A program made the translations under genes and the position numbers. DNA of 64,000 nt. It comes from Paramecium sonneborni (Eukaryota; Ciliophora; Oligohymenophorea; Peniculida; Parameciidae). The stretch is taken from positions 62,001-126,000 of the forward strand of contig CAJJDN010000049.1 of the NCBI GenBank assembly GCA_905182985.1, given 5' to 3'. The notes beneath the pieces were generated by a model. That model ran no database searches and was not told the DNA's origin. It saw only the letters and a list, made by a program, of their open reading frames with translations. Below are positions 12,265-24,507 of this stretch, piece by piece (within the stretch, counting starts at the first letter, position 1; the number at the start of each line of letters is the position of its first letter).

Positions 12265-14866
12265 TCAACTAAATCCTTTTTTAGCAATATCTTCAATATT
12301 TTGATTCCAATGAGGTTTTATTATATTTTCTGGAGAAGAATTAATGATATCTAAAAATTATCCAATTTCAGTTGGTCCTTAATCTAAAGGTGAGAATAAT
12401 CCTTTGATATTTGTACTAACAATCATATCATAAATATAATTTCCACAAGCATGAATATGTGTTATAGTATAATTTTAATTTGACAAGTAACACACATATT
12501 GAGAGAATGAATTAAAATATGAGTCATTTTAATGAGGAATGAAATGACCTCCATTTATTTTTCTACAATCTCCTTCTTCTACCATTTCACAGTAATAATA
12601 TTCTTCCTTATCTATTAAATTAATAATTACATTTAATACCTTAAGGTTTTAAAACAAACTATCTTGTAATCGATGTTCCTGAAGCTTACATATTTTAACT
12701 TTTTAAAGATCTATTAAAATGTTCCATTAATATTTAACATAAGAAATTATTTTTAGATATTTCAATTGCTTCATCTAAATTTAAAAATTGTTAAGTTTAT
12801 GAAATCAATTCTTTTCTTAAAAGATATTTATTTTTATATTCATTTTAAGCTGCCTCAATTATAATACTAAGATAACCTTTAAAAAATGTAGACTCTGCAT
12901 TTGAATTTAAACTTCTTTTAATAGTGACATTACCCTTATTGGTCTTTATTAAACATTCTTCAAATTAAAAATATTAGTTCTTCTACAAATATTGTTTTGC
13001 TTTTTCATAATCAATAGTAATTTCAAAAATTTAACATTATTGGACATCTGAAAGAGAATTTGCATCCTCTAGGAATTTATTAATTTTATGAGGTGATTAC
13101 ATTAATTTCTCCATTAAACCAGTAATTTTATCATGCTACTTTTCATCCTAACTCTTTTTTGATAATTTCTTTATGATTAAATCTTTTACTTATTACTATT
13201 ACATCTATGATTCCAATTCTTACTACAGATGCTTCAGAGTTTCTTAAGACTGTATATGAAAGAGTTCAAATTAATTTTTTGAATCTTAAAGATCTTATTC
13301 TCTTAATTTCAATGTATTTTGACATTAGCCTAGTTGTATTTCTAATTAATTTATTTTACCATCTTTATCTGAACTAATTTTTTACAACTATCTATATTTT
13401 TCCTAGAGTGCTGAATTTTGTTGTTATGCATTTTATAACTCTAGTTCACTTCTTTTTATTTAACCATTTAATCTTTGTATTTCTGTTTATTAGTTTTACC
13501 CTCCAAAATTTTGTTCTTCTAAATCTGATTTTAATTTTTAGATTTCACTTTTTAATTCTTAATTATCCTTTTCTACTATTGACTTTTACTATTGTAAACT
13601 TTAACATTCTTTTTTTTATCTATCCATCTATTAATTTTTTTATGTTAGTTCTCCATTTTTTTTCTCAATTTCTTCATTTTCTTCTTCTATTTTTGCATTC
13701 AATTCTGAAATTTTCAGATAATTGTTATTGATTTATTAATTCAATTGCTATATTTAATTGTTTAACTATTATATAAATTCCCCTAAAGATTATTTCTCTG
13801 AATTTAAAATTTAAACATCTCTTTTTAATTTTCTATTTTCTGAATCTTTATCTTATAGTGTTTGAACTTTAATACCAGCATCGTCTTTAGTTTCCCTAAT
13901 AATTTTTTTATGTTCATCATTTAAATTTTTTAGTATATTTATTTCTTCATCTTTTCTACTTATTTATTATGCCAATTAACTAATTCTTTATTCAGCTTCC
14001 TCCTTTTTTTTTTTTTCTTCTCCATATTTAAGCTTCTCTTTATCTTATTTTATTTTTTATTTTAACACATCAGATACAAAATCTTCTATTTTTTCATTCA
14101 ACCCCTAAATTTCTTATTTATATATTTGTGCTTAATCATTAATATATGATTAAAGATATTTAATATTATTTTCATATTAACTAACCATTTTTTAATATTA
14201 TTATTACCAGTAATTTTACAGGTGTAACCTTTCTTAGTTCGTATTTTAAATATCTTTTTACAATTATTAAATTTAGTTTTATAATTTTATATAATCATCT
14301 TTTAAGTTTGTAATTTCTCTTGCTTGTTCAATGTTTTGATGCATTTTTTATTCTAACTCTGAATTGATTTAATGATATTTCTCCAAAACTTTATTTATTT
14401 AATCTTCTTTTTCTTTATTACATTTGTTTATTTCTTCTTGTGCATTTTTTAGAATATCAGCAATTTTTGTGCTTTTATTTTGAGATAATTAATTTAATCT
14501 ATCTGTATATTCTATTTCTTTATTTTTCTTTTCTTCTGTTAATTAATTTTTTTCCTATTAGGCTTAAATCAATTCTTCTTAATTTTTTTCATATTTAATC
14601 TATAATTCTTTTTTCTCTTTATATAGGGTTGCAGCATCATAAACTTTATAAAACACTTCTTTTTCTCTGTTTTTTCTAGTTTAGTATAAAGCAGTTGATG
14701 CAGAGTAAACTTAATCATCCTTCATGTCTACAAGGATAATATTGTCATATGGAATTTAGTTATTTCTATTTTTTGCTATCTCTTTTCTTATATTCACTAC
14801 TGTACACTTTTCAATTATATGACTTTTTTTATCTGGCATTTCATATTTTACTTTACAAGAATCCAT
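12265..14866 (-). CDS. Long coiled coil with C-terminal alpha-kinase-like domain (copy 1 of inverted pair)
   Basis: ATG is at 14866 and TGA ends at 12265, with a single 28-nt intron at 12612-12639; the product is 857 aa. It opens MDSCKVKYEMPDKKSH, then about residues 100-560 are nearly continuous heptad-type coiled coil rich in K, E, N and Q. The C-terminal 250 residues resemble the alpha-kinase (MHCK/eEF2K) fold. A lobe with F-F-K-G-Y-L leads to a block like E-M-V-E-E-G-D-C-R-K-I-N-G-G, then S-F-S-Q-Y, then the tail L-D-Q-G-P-T-E-I-G-Q-F-L. The usual catalytic D-I-Q-G is replaced by H-A-C-G, so activity is doubtful. The frame is fully intact. It is a close paralog of the plus-strand gene at 21323, facing it head-to-head. 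The coiled coil is certain; the kinase-like assignment is a motif-level judgement. Confidence 0.85.
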
Positions 14867-14889
14867 TATTTAAATTATTAATAGAATTT

Positions 14890-16760
14890 GTAATTTTCAT
14901 TTTAAACATAAATTAAGAAATAGTTTTAAAAAATTTAAATTAATGGTTTAATTTAATTATCAACGACTAAGACAAAATAAATGAATTTAAAGGTTTGATC
15001 ATAAAACAATACTTTCTAATTTATAAAGCCCTTATAAACTTAATTAAGTTAATTGAAAATAATTATAAATGTTGTAATTGATTAAATAAAGAAATTGAAT
15101 TTGATATTAATTTTAGATAAGATATGTTTTAAAGAACATAGCTTAAAATCTATGTTTATCAAATGAAAATAAATTGAATTCATAAACAAGAAATGCATTT
15201 TAAAGAGAGAATCAAAGAGTTATCTTAAAGCTTTCAAACTTTGATTTTACTACAATTAGAAGCTAGACTGTTGATCAAATATGGATTAAAAGAACTTCTA
15301 ACTTTAACTTAAAATTTAAATAATGTTGAAAGAGAGTCAAAATCAAATAAGTAAGATGAATATATTTTTTTATCATAAATATGTACTCATAGATAAATTT
15401 AAAAATGTGTGATTGTTACATCAATATTATTTTTGTTTTATTCAAATACAAGCGGAGTAATATGGTACATTATTCAAATATAAATATTACATGAAAAAGG
15501 ATAGTGAATTAAAAAGGCTACAGGCAATAAAATTAATTCCTGGAGATGTTATAATTGTATAAACTTATTTTAGGATATCAGAATAATAGAAAAAAAATGA
15601 AATGAAGATTGACAAAACTAATAATTTTTTAAAGGTTTGCTAGCTTCAATGTTTATAGATTGACATTACCAGTTAATTATAATTTTAAGAATAAAGAGAT
15701 GGAAAGATGAAATAACCAAAAGAATCTAAATGGAAGGCAGCTTATGATAAAAAGTCTTGTTGAAAAGTGGATATTTTTTAATAATTGTTGAATTGTTGAA
15801 TAGTAACTGAAAATTCGCATTAGCGCTTATTAACAAAAAGGAACTTGTAAAACTTTGAATAAAAGGATGCTTACTTTTAGAGATGAGATTAAAAATTGGC
15901 AAGGCTTCTCTAGATTACATTTAAGAAAATAACAATATCTACTTGGATATTAATGTAACTTAGTTACAATAATTTTTTTTTAATTATTTCATAATAGATT
16001 ATTAAATAATACAATAAAAATTTTAGATACTTAATTGATAGCTCAAAATCACGCTTTAATTCTTGCCTATCTTTATCATGTATTTATTAAATTCTGATTG
16101 ATTCATCAAAAAGGATTTGAAAATAATTATTACTTTTCTTTTTCTTAGCTCGATAATTGAATTTATTTTTTTTAAATTCTATGCTTCTGAACTGAAAGCT
16201 TCTTTTAAAGCGTAGAGTTATAATTATTTTAGCTACAAATAATTTTTCATAAAATTTTGAACTTCTTTTTTTTGATTATTTTAATTTTACTTATGTTTTT
16301 CATTTATGTTATCAATATAATGATACTAATTTCTTAAACTTGTATTCTCAAGAAAGTCTTATTATATATTGAGCAAATTTCATCTATTTTGCTTCTTGAA
16401 CTTTGTATGAGAAAGATATTTTATTATTTGATCAATCCATATTGAGCAATTAAAAGGATTTAAATTTCTTCCTTTGCTGCCAACTTCTTTTACTGTTGGA
16501 TGTCATGAATATAAAATAAAAATTTAGTCAAAGCTTTTTAAGGGCTCTTTTCATTTTTAACTTTAATATTTAATAGAAAAATAGGTAAAAATAAAAGAAT
16601 TAACAAAAACAATAATGAGATCTATTAACTATTTTGCCATATTGATCTCTTAGTAAATATGCCTTTTCTTTAAAAAACTTATAAATAGTTCCTTGATTCA
16701 AAACAATAACGATAGCTAATATCCTTTATTGAATAGAATGTTTAGAACTATTTGGTTAGA
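14890..16760 (-). pseudogene. Poorly preserved region with broken minus-strand ORFs
   Basis: About 14890-15470 holds no supportable gene apart from a roughly 105-codon plus-strand open frame from 15193. From 16760 down to 15470 the minus strand carries protein-like blocks in different frames. First comes one with L-L-R-D-Q-Y-G-K-I-V-N, then a strongly hydrophobic span L-L-L-F-L-L-I-L-L-L-F-L-P-I-F with a helical segment after it. Last is an open frame of about 300 codons ending at TGA near 15470. They cannot be joined by short GT...AG introns that I can see. With one stop codon, chance frames of this length do occur, so this is either a decayed membrane protein or partly noise. Confidence 0.25.
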
Positions 16761-17933
16761 ATGAAACCAAATAATTTTAACTGGAATAGAATATTAGTAG
16801 AAATTTTAGGACAGTTGATTCCAAATCGTTAGATGAATTTATTATAATGTATGAATTTTCAATAGGAGAAACTATATCTGAAGAAATTATTAAGGAAGTC
16901 TAAATTACGATTGTATTCTAAAAACAACAGTTTGCTTCTAATAAATTATATGTGTTTGATGAAATTAGAAAAATATTAAAAAAAATTTTTATTCCTACAA
17001 TCCTATTATNTTAAATTCTGATTGATTCATCAAAAAGGATTTGAAAATAATTATTACTTTTCTTTTTCTTAGCTCGATAATTGAATTTATTTTTTTTAAA
17101 TTCTATGCTTCTGAACTGAAAGCTTCTTTTAAAGCGTAGAGTTATAATTATTTTAGCTACAAATAATTTTTCATAAAATTTTGAACTTCTTTTTTTTGAT
17201 TATTTTAATTTTACTTATGTTTTTCATTTATGTTATCAATATAATGATACTAATTTCTTAAACTTGTATTCTCAAGAAAGTCTTATTATATATTGAGCAA
17301 ATTTCATCTATTTTGCTTCTTGAACTTTGTATGAGAAAGATATTTTATTATTTGATCAATCCATATTGAGCAATTAAAAGGATTTAAATTTCTTCCTTTG
17401 CTGCCAACTTCTTTTACTGTTGGATGTCATGAATATAAAATAAAAATTTAGTCAAAGCTTTTTAAGGGCTCTTTTCATTTTTAACTTTAATATTTAATAG
17501 AAAAATAGGTAAAAATAAAAGAATTAACAAAAACAATAATGAGATCTATTAACTATTTTGCCATATTGATCTCTTAGTAAATATGCCTTTTCTTTAAAAA
17601 ACTTATAAATAGTTCCTTGATTCAAAACAATAACGATAGCTAATATCCTTTATTGAATAGAATGTTTAGAACTATTTGGTTAGAATGAAACCAAATAATT
17701 TTAACTGGAATAGAATATTAGTAGAAATTTTAGGACAGTTGATTCCAAATCGTTAGATGAATTTATTATAATGTATGAATTTTCAATAGGAGAAACTATA
17801 TCTGAAGAAATTATTAAGGAAGTCTAAATTACGATTGTATTCTAAAAACAACAGTTTGCTTCTAATAAATTATATGTGTTTGATGAAATTAGAAAAATAT
17901 TAAAAAAAATTTTTATTCCTACAATCCTATTAT
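16087..17933. repeat. Perfect direct repeat around a single N: assembly overlap
   Basis: Positions 16087-17009 and 17011-17933 are identical (923 bp, offset 924) with one N at 17010 between them. Treat as one copy when counting genes. Confidence 0.9.
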
Positions 17934-18367
17934 ACCCCATTTTTGATTAAAATTCAACTTTTACATAATATTCAGAAAGTTCAAAATAGCGGTAGTTTCT
18001 AAAATTTAATATAATTAAGAAAAATAATAATTTCAGAGACTCTACTTCGCAACAAAGAAATAATTTGTAAAAGAAACAAGAACAACATATGTAATTAAGG
18101 ATAGGATACATTTATATAGAATAAAAAATATAATAACTTTTCAACTTAAATAACCTATTTCATGTATATAAATTTAAATTTATGGATAAATTTCATTGTT
18201 GCAAAAGGATCGACTAAATTCATAAATATTCAAATTGTAATAAGTTGTTCATGAGAATGAATCATTGTATGGATATGTATTGTACATTTTCAACTTATAA
18301 GAATTACAATTAATTCTATCAGTTTTTAAATTAGTTTTTTTGGATTGGTTATTAAATTTTGAAATGA
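17771..18367 (+). CDS. Candidate 198-aa hypothetical protein
   Basis: The frame opens after a TGA near 17650, and the first Met is at 17771. It reads MYEFSIGETISEEIIKEVQI, then a polar, Lys/Gln-rich middle and a Cys/His-bearing end, stopping at TGA 18365-18367. Amino-acid use looks more protein-like than the other frames here, with charged residues spread evenly and no runs of I/F. The sense frame extends 35-40 codons upstream of the Met, so a missed upstream exon is possible. No family was recognised. The first part also occurs at 16847-17009 because of the assembly overlap. Chance cannot be excluded. Confidence 0.3.
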
Positions 18368-18487
18368 AAAAAATTTTAGATACATGCCTTTAAAATAAAA
18401 AAATAATGATCATTATAAATAAGAATGGTTTTGAAATATATAATTATAAATAATTAAAAGAGGGATTACAATAAATATTTATCTACT

Positions 18488-20910
18488 TCATTAAATTAAT
18501 TCTTATTGATCTAAGTTATTGATGAAAGATTATCCATTTGTATTTATTTCTATAAAATGACTAGTTTATACGGAAGTCAATATCTGTTCACTACCAGGAT
18601 TTTGTTTATGATCAAAAAAACTCAAAATTTTTTCCACATCAGGAACATAATTAAAATCTAAAATATGAGCAAATTGTTCTGGGATGTTAAGATCTATTTT
18701 TCTTAGCTTATTTCTCCATTCAATTTCTTAATTTCGGTGATCAATTTTAATTTAATTTTCTATCTCAATCAATTTTATTTTATTAAAATATTACACCCAT
18801 ATTTCATCATCAAATTAATTACTTAATTGTCTTATTAAAGCTTATTCCTATATACTCTAATCAAAAATAGATGACTCTTAAATTTAACTGTAAGTACTTT
18901 TCCATTCAGTCATTTAACTGCTCCTGTTACTCATTGAATATTTAGATAGATCACCATACTTTGTATTAGATGTATCTTCTGTAATTTTATTCTAAATATA
19001 TTTTGCTTAATTTTGTTCTGTAAGTTGCTAAGATTATTCTTGTTTTATGAACATTTCTTCTTTAATGATCTACTTTAATAGATTCAAAAATGCATCTCTT
19101 TAGTATTATTTCTCTAAACTACAATCTGGTGTCAAATTAAATTAGTTTGTGGTTAATATAATTGATTCTTAATCTTTTTTTGTTTATTATTAATTAGAAA
19201 TATAGTTTTTTATCAATTTACTAAGATTTGTTTTAATTTTTTCTTATAAATAATTTAATCCGATTGGAAGAATAATAATTTATACAGTCCATCTATTTAT
19301 AATTTCTTAGAGAAACTTAGAATCAGCTAAAATAATTATTTAGATTATTACATTGAATATATTCCTAGAAAAGCGAATAATTTGATCCAAATAATTATGA
19401 TGCTTTTTAATAAATGGAATGTGTATCCTTAACAATGTTTTATAGTAAAGTAGCATATGGTTACCCAACTTTTAATTTTGAGTGTCCTATCCAATGAATA
19501 GATAATTCATGCATTGAAATATCTAATAAAGCCGATGATAAATGCCCTAATAAACAGTTTATGGCGTTTGATATTTATTAAAAATATTAATCTTTAAATA
19601 TCAGATTCTTAGTCGAATGGCTGAGCTGTTTTTATTACTGTTAATCCAATATAAAAACTTATAGAAATTAATATCTTTTATCACTTAATAAAATATTAAA
19701 TGACTACAATATACTCTATTCAATAGTTTCATTTGATTCTGTTTAATCTTGCACATCTTTCAAAACCACTTATGTCCAGATTCTTCCTGCTATCGTTATA
19801 AAACTATAAGAAGGAATATTGGTTTTATAAAAATGAGTGAATATTTAATGGACATATTTAAATAGATGTTCAAAATATATATTTAATCTCCAAATAATTC
19901 CAATATATGTTCTCCATAAAATAATATAGAAATTTAAGATTTAAGCCTATACCTTACCTTTTTAAATTATCCTTAAGACATTTCTAGTAAATAAGCATCT
20001 CAAATATAACATATGTAAAATATGAGCTACTAAATTAAGTAAAAAAGGCACATTATTTATAGTAGAAGGATCTCTTATAAAATTATCAACAATAACCCAT
20101 TTTATTTCCATTAACAATTATGTATGCTATAAGTTTTAAATTTAATATTCATTCAAACATTCTTCATAATATTATTGAAACTATTCATTTAAGCATTAAT
20201 CTGATGGTATGTTACAATCAATTTCATCACTATTTTATGCCATATATAATTAAAACCAACTTGTTGTGGCTTACTTGAGCTAATCATCAGTTAAAATAGC
20301 TATTGGTAATAAAGGTTCATTTAGTGAATTAACAATTAAATCACTCAAATTTTAACTTAAATTCCTCTCTCTATTCAATTTATTCATGATAAATCTATTT
20401 AACTTTCAAATTTACTTTGATTTTTAAAATGACTGGTAGATCCAAAACCAACTTTCATCTTAATTTAATTCTATCTTTAAAAGCTATTCCCCAAATGCTG
20501 CTTAAAATCTTAGATCTGATCCATACTCAATAAAGCTTGAAATTTGTATCTTCCTTATATATAATTAACTCAAATAGTTTGCATAAATGTTGCTGCTCAA
20601 TTCCACCATAAACTTGAGCTTTTTGTTAACTAATCTTAATTATAAGACTTCTTAGATGTTCAGAAAATTGAAAACGTATTGAATTAATTTCACCGAATAT
20701 AAAGGCATGTCTTCTGCAATCAAACGACTTAAATTTTCAATATTTCAAATACTTTAAAATTCCTCTCTGGTTTTTTTAATTTTGTAAGTTTCTGAAATTA
20801 TTGTTTTAATATATATTTCCAATTTAAGGTTACTAATTATTAATTTAAAGACTATCCTTTTGTCTTTAATTTCCTAACTTTTGTTAATTTTGAATGCTTT
20901 GATTTCCCAT
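18488..20910 (-). CDS. F-box protein, possibly N-myristoylated
   Basis: ATG is at 20910 and TGA ends at 18488. Three introns at 20728-20752, 20395-20415 and 19327-19351 restore one frame of 783 aa. The first is unusual in ending AAG rather than TAG. The N-terminus MGNQSIQNQQ fits a myristoylation site. Residues about 57-100 fit an F-box: M-P-L-Y-S-V-K-L-I-Q-Y-V-F-N-F-L-N-I, then L-R-L-V-N-K-K-L. F-box proteins bring substrates to SCF ubiquitin ligases. The remaining 680 residues, helical-looking and Gln-rich, contain no substrate-binding repeat I recognise. It sits between the two inverted coiled-coil genes and its 5' end faces the plus-strand copy across 412 bp that contain a strong hairpin. 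Confidence 0.8.
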
Positions 20911-21047
20911 AATTATTAATATTCCATAATCAATTATGAAAAATAATTATATAATATCTCAATAATATCAATATGGAAAATAAAGTTCTTGATACAATCC
21001 TAAACTGACTTTTACTCCTCAAAGCAAGCTCGACATATTATTCATTC

Positions 21048-21079
21048 AATCAATATAGATTTTAAGATCTATATTGATT
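21048..21079. repeat. 13-bp perfect inverted repeat with 6-nt loop
   Basis: AATCAATATAGAT (21048-21060) pairs perfectly with ATCTATATTGATT (21067-21079) around TTTAAG. It lies in the divergent spacer between the F-box gene and the coiled-coil gene, about 140 bp from one start and 240 bp from the other. It could be a paired regulatory site or the scar of a duplication. No T-rich tract follows, so a bacterial-type terminator is not implied. The rest of 20911-21322 is plain AT-rich spacer. Confidence 0.7.
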
Positions 21080-21322
21080 CAAATAATATTAATTTCTAAA
21101 TTTAATATAAATCAAATCAAGTTTTTTTAATCAATAAAAATATTTATCATATTTGATTTTTAAGTAATAAAATTATTAAAAAATTTTATTAGGACCTTCA
21201 TATTTATTCTTTTTTGTAATTATTTGATTATTAATAACTAATATAATTTTTTTAATTTCTAATTCTATTAGTCTAAGTTTATGAATAAAATTTAAACACA
21301 ATTTCTATTAATAATTTAAATA

Positions 21323-23942
21323 ATGGAACCTTGTAAAGTAAATTATGAAATGCCAGATAAAAAAAGTTATAAGATTGAAAAGTGTACAGTAGTGAATATA
21401 AGAAAAGAGATAGCAAAAAGAAATAACGGAAATAACTAAATTCCATATGACAATATTATCCTTGTAGACATGAAGGATGATTAAGTTTACTCTGCATCAA
21501 CTGCTTTATACTAAACTAGAAACAACAGAGAAAAAGAGGTGTTTTATAAAGTTTATGATGCTGCAACCCTATATAAAGAGAAAAAAGAATTATAGATTAA
21601 ATATGAAAAAAATTAAGAAGAATTGATTTAAGCCTAATAGGAAAAAAATTAATTAACAGAAGAAAAGAAAAATAAAGAAATAGAATATACAGATAGAATA
21701 AATTAATTATCTCAAAATAATAACACAAAAATTGCTGATATTCTAAAAAATGCACAAGAAGAAATAAACAAATGTAATAAAGAAAAAGAAGATTAAATAA
21801 ATAAAGTTTGGAAAAAATGTAATTAAATCGAATCAGAGTTAGAATAAAAAATGCATCAAAACAATGAACAAGCAAGAGAAATTACAAACTTAAAAGATGA
21901 TAATGGAAAATTATTTAACTAAGTTTAATAATTGTGTAAAGATTTAGAAAAAGTCAAATTAGAAAAGGCAGATATGTTAAATAAATGGTAAAACTACCAC
22001 TAAGGTGAGTTAAATAAATGGAATAATTATATTTAAAATTATAATAAATAGAATTGTGACTTACAACAAATGAATGAACAACTTAAATATGAAGCTTAAG
22101 CATTAATTGATAATATAAGTCAGAAAGAAATTGATATGGCAAAACTCACAAAATAATTAAAAATTGATAAGGAGAAGTATGAAAGAGAAAAAAAAACAAT
22201 GGAGGAGTAAAATGAATAAAAATATAATCAATTGGAACAAGAAAAAGCTTAGAAAGATAAAGTAATAAAAGAACTTAAAAAGGTAAATGAAGAATAAGAA
22301 GATACTATTAGGCAAACTAATATTGTTAAAGATGATAAAGTTCAAACACTTTAAGATAAAGATATAGAAAATAGAAAATTAATAAGAGAAGTTAAAAGTT
22401 TAAATTTAGAGAAATAATCTTTAGAAGACAATAATAAATAGTTAATCTATTAAACATAGCAATTGAAATAATAAATCGATAACTATTATCTGAAAATTTC
22501 AGAATTGAATGCAAAAATAGAAGAAGATAATGAAGAAATTGAGAAAAAAAATGGAGAACTAACATAAAAAAATTAATAGATTGATAAATAAAAAAGAGAA
22601 TGTTAAAGTTTACAATAGTAAAAGTCAACAGTAGAAAAGGATAATTAAGAATTAAAAAGTGAAATCTAAAAATTAAAATCAGATTTAGAAGAACAAAATT
22701 TTGGAGGGTAAAACTAATAAACAGAAATACAAAAATTAAATGGTTAAATAAAAAGAAGTGAACTAGAGTTATAAAATGCATAACAACAAAATTCAGCACT
22801 CTAGGAAAAATATAGATAGTTGTAAAAAATTAGTTCAGATAAAGATGGTAAAATAAGTTCATTAGAAATACAACTAGGCTAATGTCAAAATACATTGAGA
22901 TAAAGAGAATTAGAGCTTTAAGACTAAAAAAAATCATTTGACAGCTTTAGTGTACGGTCTTAAGAAACTCTGAAGCATCTGTAGTAAGAATTGGAATCAT
23001 AGATGTAATAGTAATCAGTAAAAGATTTAATCATAAAGAAATTATCAAAAAAGAGTTAGGATGAAAAGTAGCATGATAAAATTACTGGTTTAATGGAGAA
23101 ATTAATGTTATCAGCTTTTAAAATTAATAAATTCCTAGAGGATGCAAATTCTCTCCCAGATGTCCAATAATGTTAAATTTTTGAAATTACTATTGATTAT
23201 GAAAAAGCAAAACAATATTTGTAGAAGAACTAATATTTTTAATTTGAAGAATGTTTAATAAAGACCAATAAGGGTAATGTCACTATTAAAAGAAATTTAA
23301 ATTCAAATGCAGAATCTACATTTTTTAAAGGTTATCTTAGTATTATAAATGAGGCAGCTGCCAATGAATATAAAAATAAACATCTTTTAAGAAAAGAATT
23401 GATCTCATAAACTTAACCATTTTTAAATTTAGATGAAGCAATTGAAATATCTAAAAATAATTTCTTATGTTAAATATTAATGGAACATTTTAATAGATCT
23501 TTAAAAAGTTAAAATATGTAAGCTTAAGGAACATCGATTGCAAGATAGTTTGTTTTAAAACCTTAAGGTATTAAATGTAATTATTAATTTAATAGATAAG
23601 GAAGAATATTATTACTGTGAAATGGTAGAAGAAGGAGATTGTAGAAAAATAAATGGAGGTCATTTCATTCCTCAATTAAATGACTCATATTTTAATGCAT
23701 TCTCTAAATATGTGTGTTACTTGTCAAATTAAAATTATACTATAACACATATTCATGCTTGTGGAAATTATATTTATGATATGATTGTTAGTACAAATAT
23801 CAAAGGATTATTCTCACCTTTAGATTAAGGACCAACTGAAATTGGATAATTTTTAGATATCATTAATTCTTCTCCAGCAAATGTAATAAATCGTCATTGG
23901 AATAACAATATTGAAGATACTGCTAAAAAAGGATTTATTTGA
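21323..23942 (+). CDS. Long coiled coil with C-terminal alpha-kinase-like domain (copy 2 of inverted pair)
   Basis: ATG is at 21323 and TGA ends at 23942, with one 28-nt intron at 23568-23595 at the same place and with the same sequence as in copy 1. The product is 863 aa. The start (MEPCKVNYEMPDKKSY) and end are almost the same as copy 1. Differences concentrate in a middle block (about residues 190-290), where copy 2 has W-Q-N-Y-H-Q and W-N-N-Y stretches absent from copy 1. The C-terminal 250 residues carry the same alpha-kinase-like pattern, again with H-A-C-G where D-I-Q-G is expected. Homology extends only about 30 bp upstream of the ATG and 40 bp past the stop. The duplicated unit is therefore essentially the gene itself. 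Confidence 0.85.
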
Positions 23943-24507
23943 ATAATATTAATAAGACAATAAATATCATAAATTATAATTTTATACAATAGATAATCGA
24001 AAGTTGTAATTTTCTTATGATAAATGATTAATTATATGTAATTTATAAATGAAATGATCTCCGTCTTAGATTATAATTGGAATTAATAGAAATGAACAAG
24101 TGATTCATTCTAAATGAAAAGAATATAATTTGTTACTACCAATAACTAAGTATATCAGTACTTTTACATATATTATTATTAATAGTAATAAGTCATGATT
24201 AAACAAATTTCTAATCTGATAAATTAATTTGATAATGAGATTAATTTAAAGAAAATAATCTTACTATTAATAGTTTTAACTGTATAAAATAGATGATCTC
24301 ACTAAAATTGATTTTATGGAAGTGAAATATTCATAATATAATTATTTCATTTCTAAAAAAATTGTTAGTTTCTTAATTTTTTTAATACTTTGCTCCAAAT
24401 CTGCCTCAAATATCTATATTTTGATTCTTCTTCATTATTTTAGTACCTTTTGTGGAATCTAATAATTTTGACGCCCTTCTTTATTTCCATACTAAAGTTA
24501 AAGTGTA
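23943..24507. other. AT-rich spacer, nothing recognised
   Basis: The first 40 bp after the stop match the flank of copy 1; the rest shows no coding or structural signal on either strand. Confidence 0.6.

Noticed and set aside
13408..13731. Hydrophobic plus-strand ORF of 107 codons, mirrored at 22392-22799 on minus
   Set aside because: Both are the antisense of the coiled-coil genes; their similarity only reflects the gene duplication.
15470..16400. About 300-codon minus-strand open frame as a real gene
   Set aside because: With TGA as the only stop, frames of this size are expected several times by chance in 64 kb of AT-rich DNA; it lacks a start, and better protein-like text sits in other frames of the same stretch.
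21597..22345. Phe/Leu-rich minus-strand ORFs
   Set aside because: Antisense shadows of the plus-strand coiled-coil gene, which is open throughout in the ciliate code.
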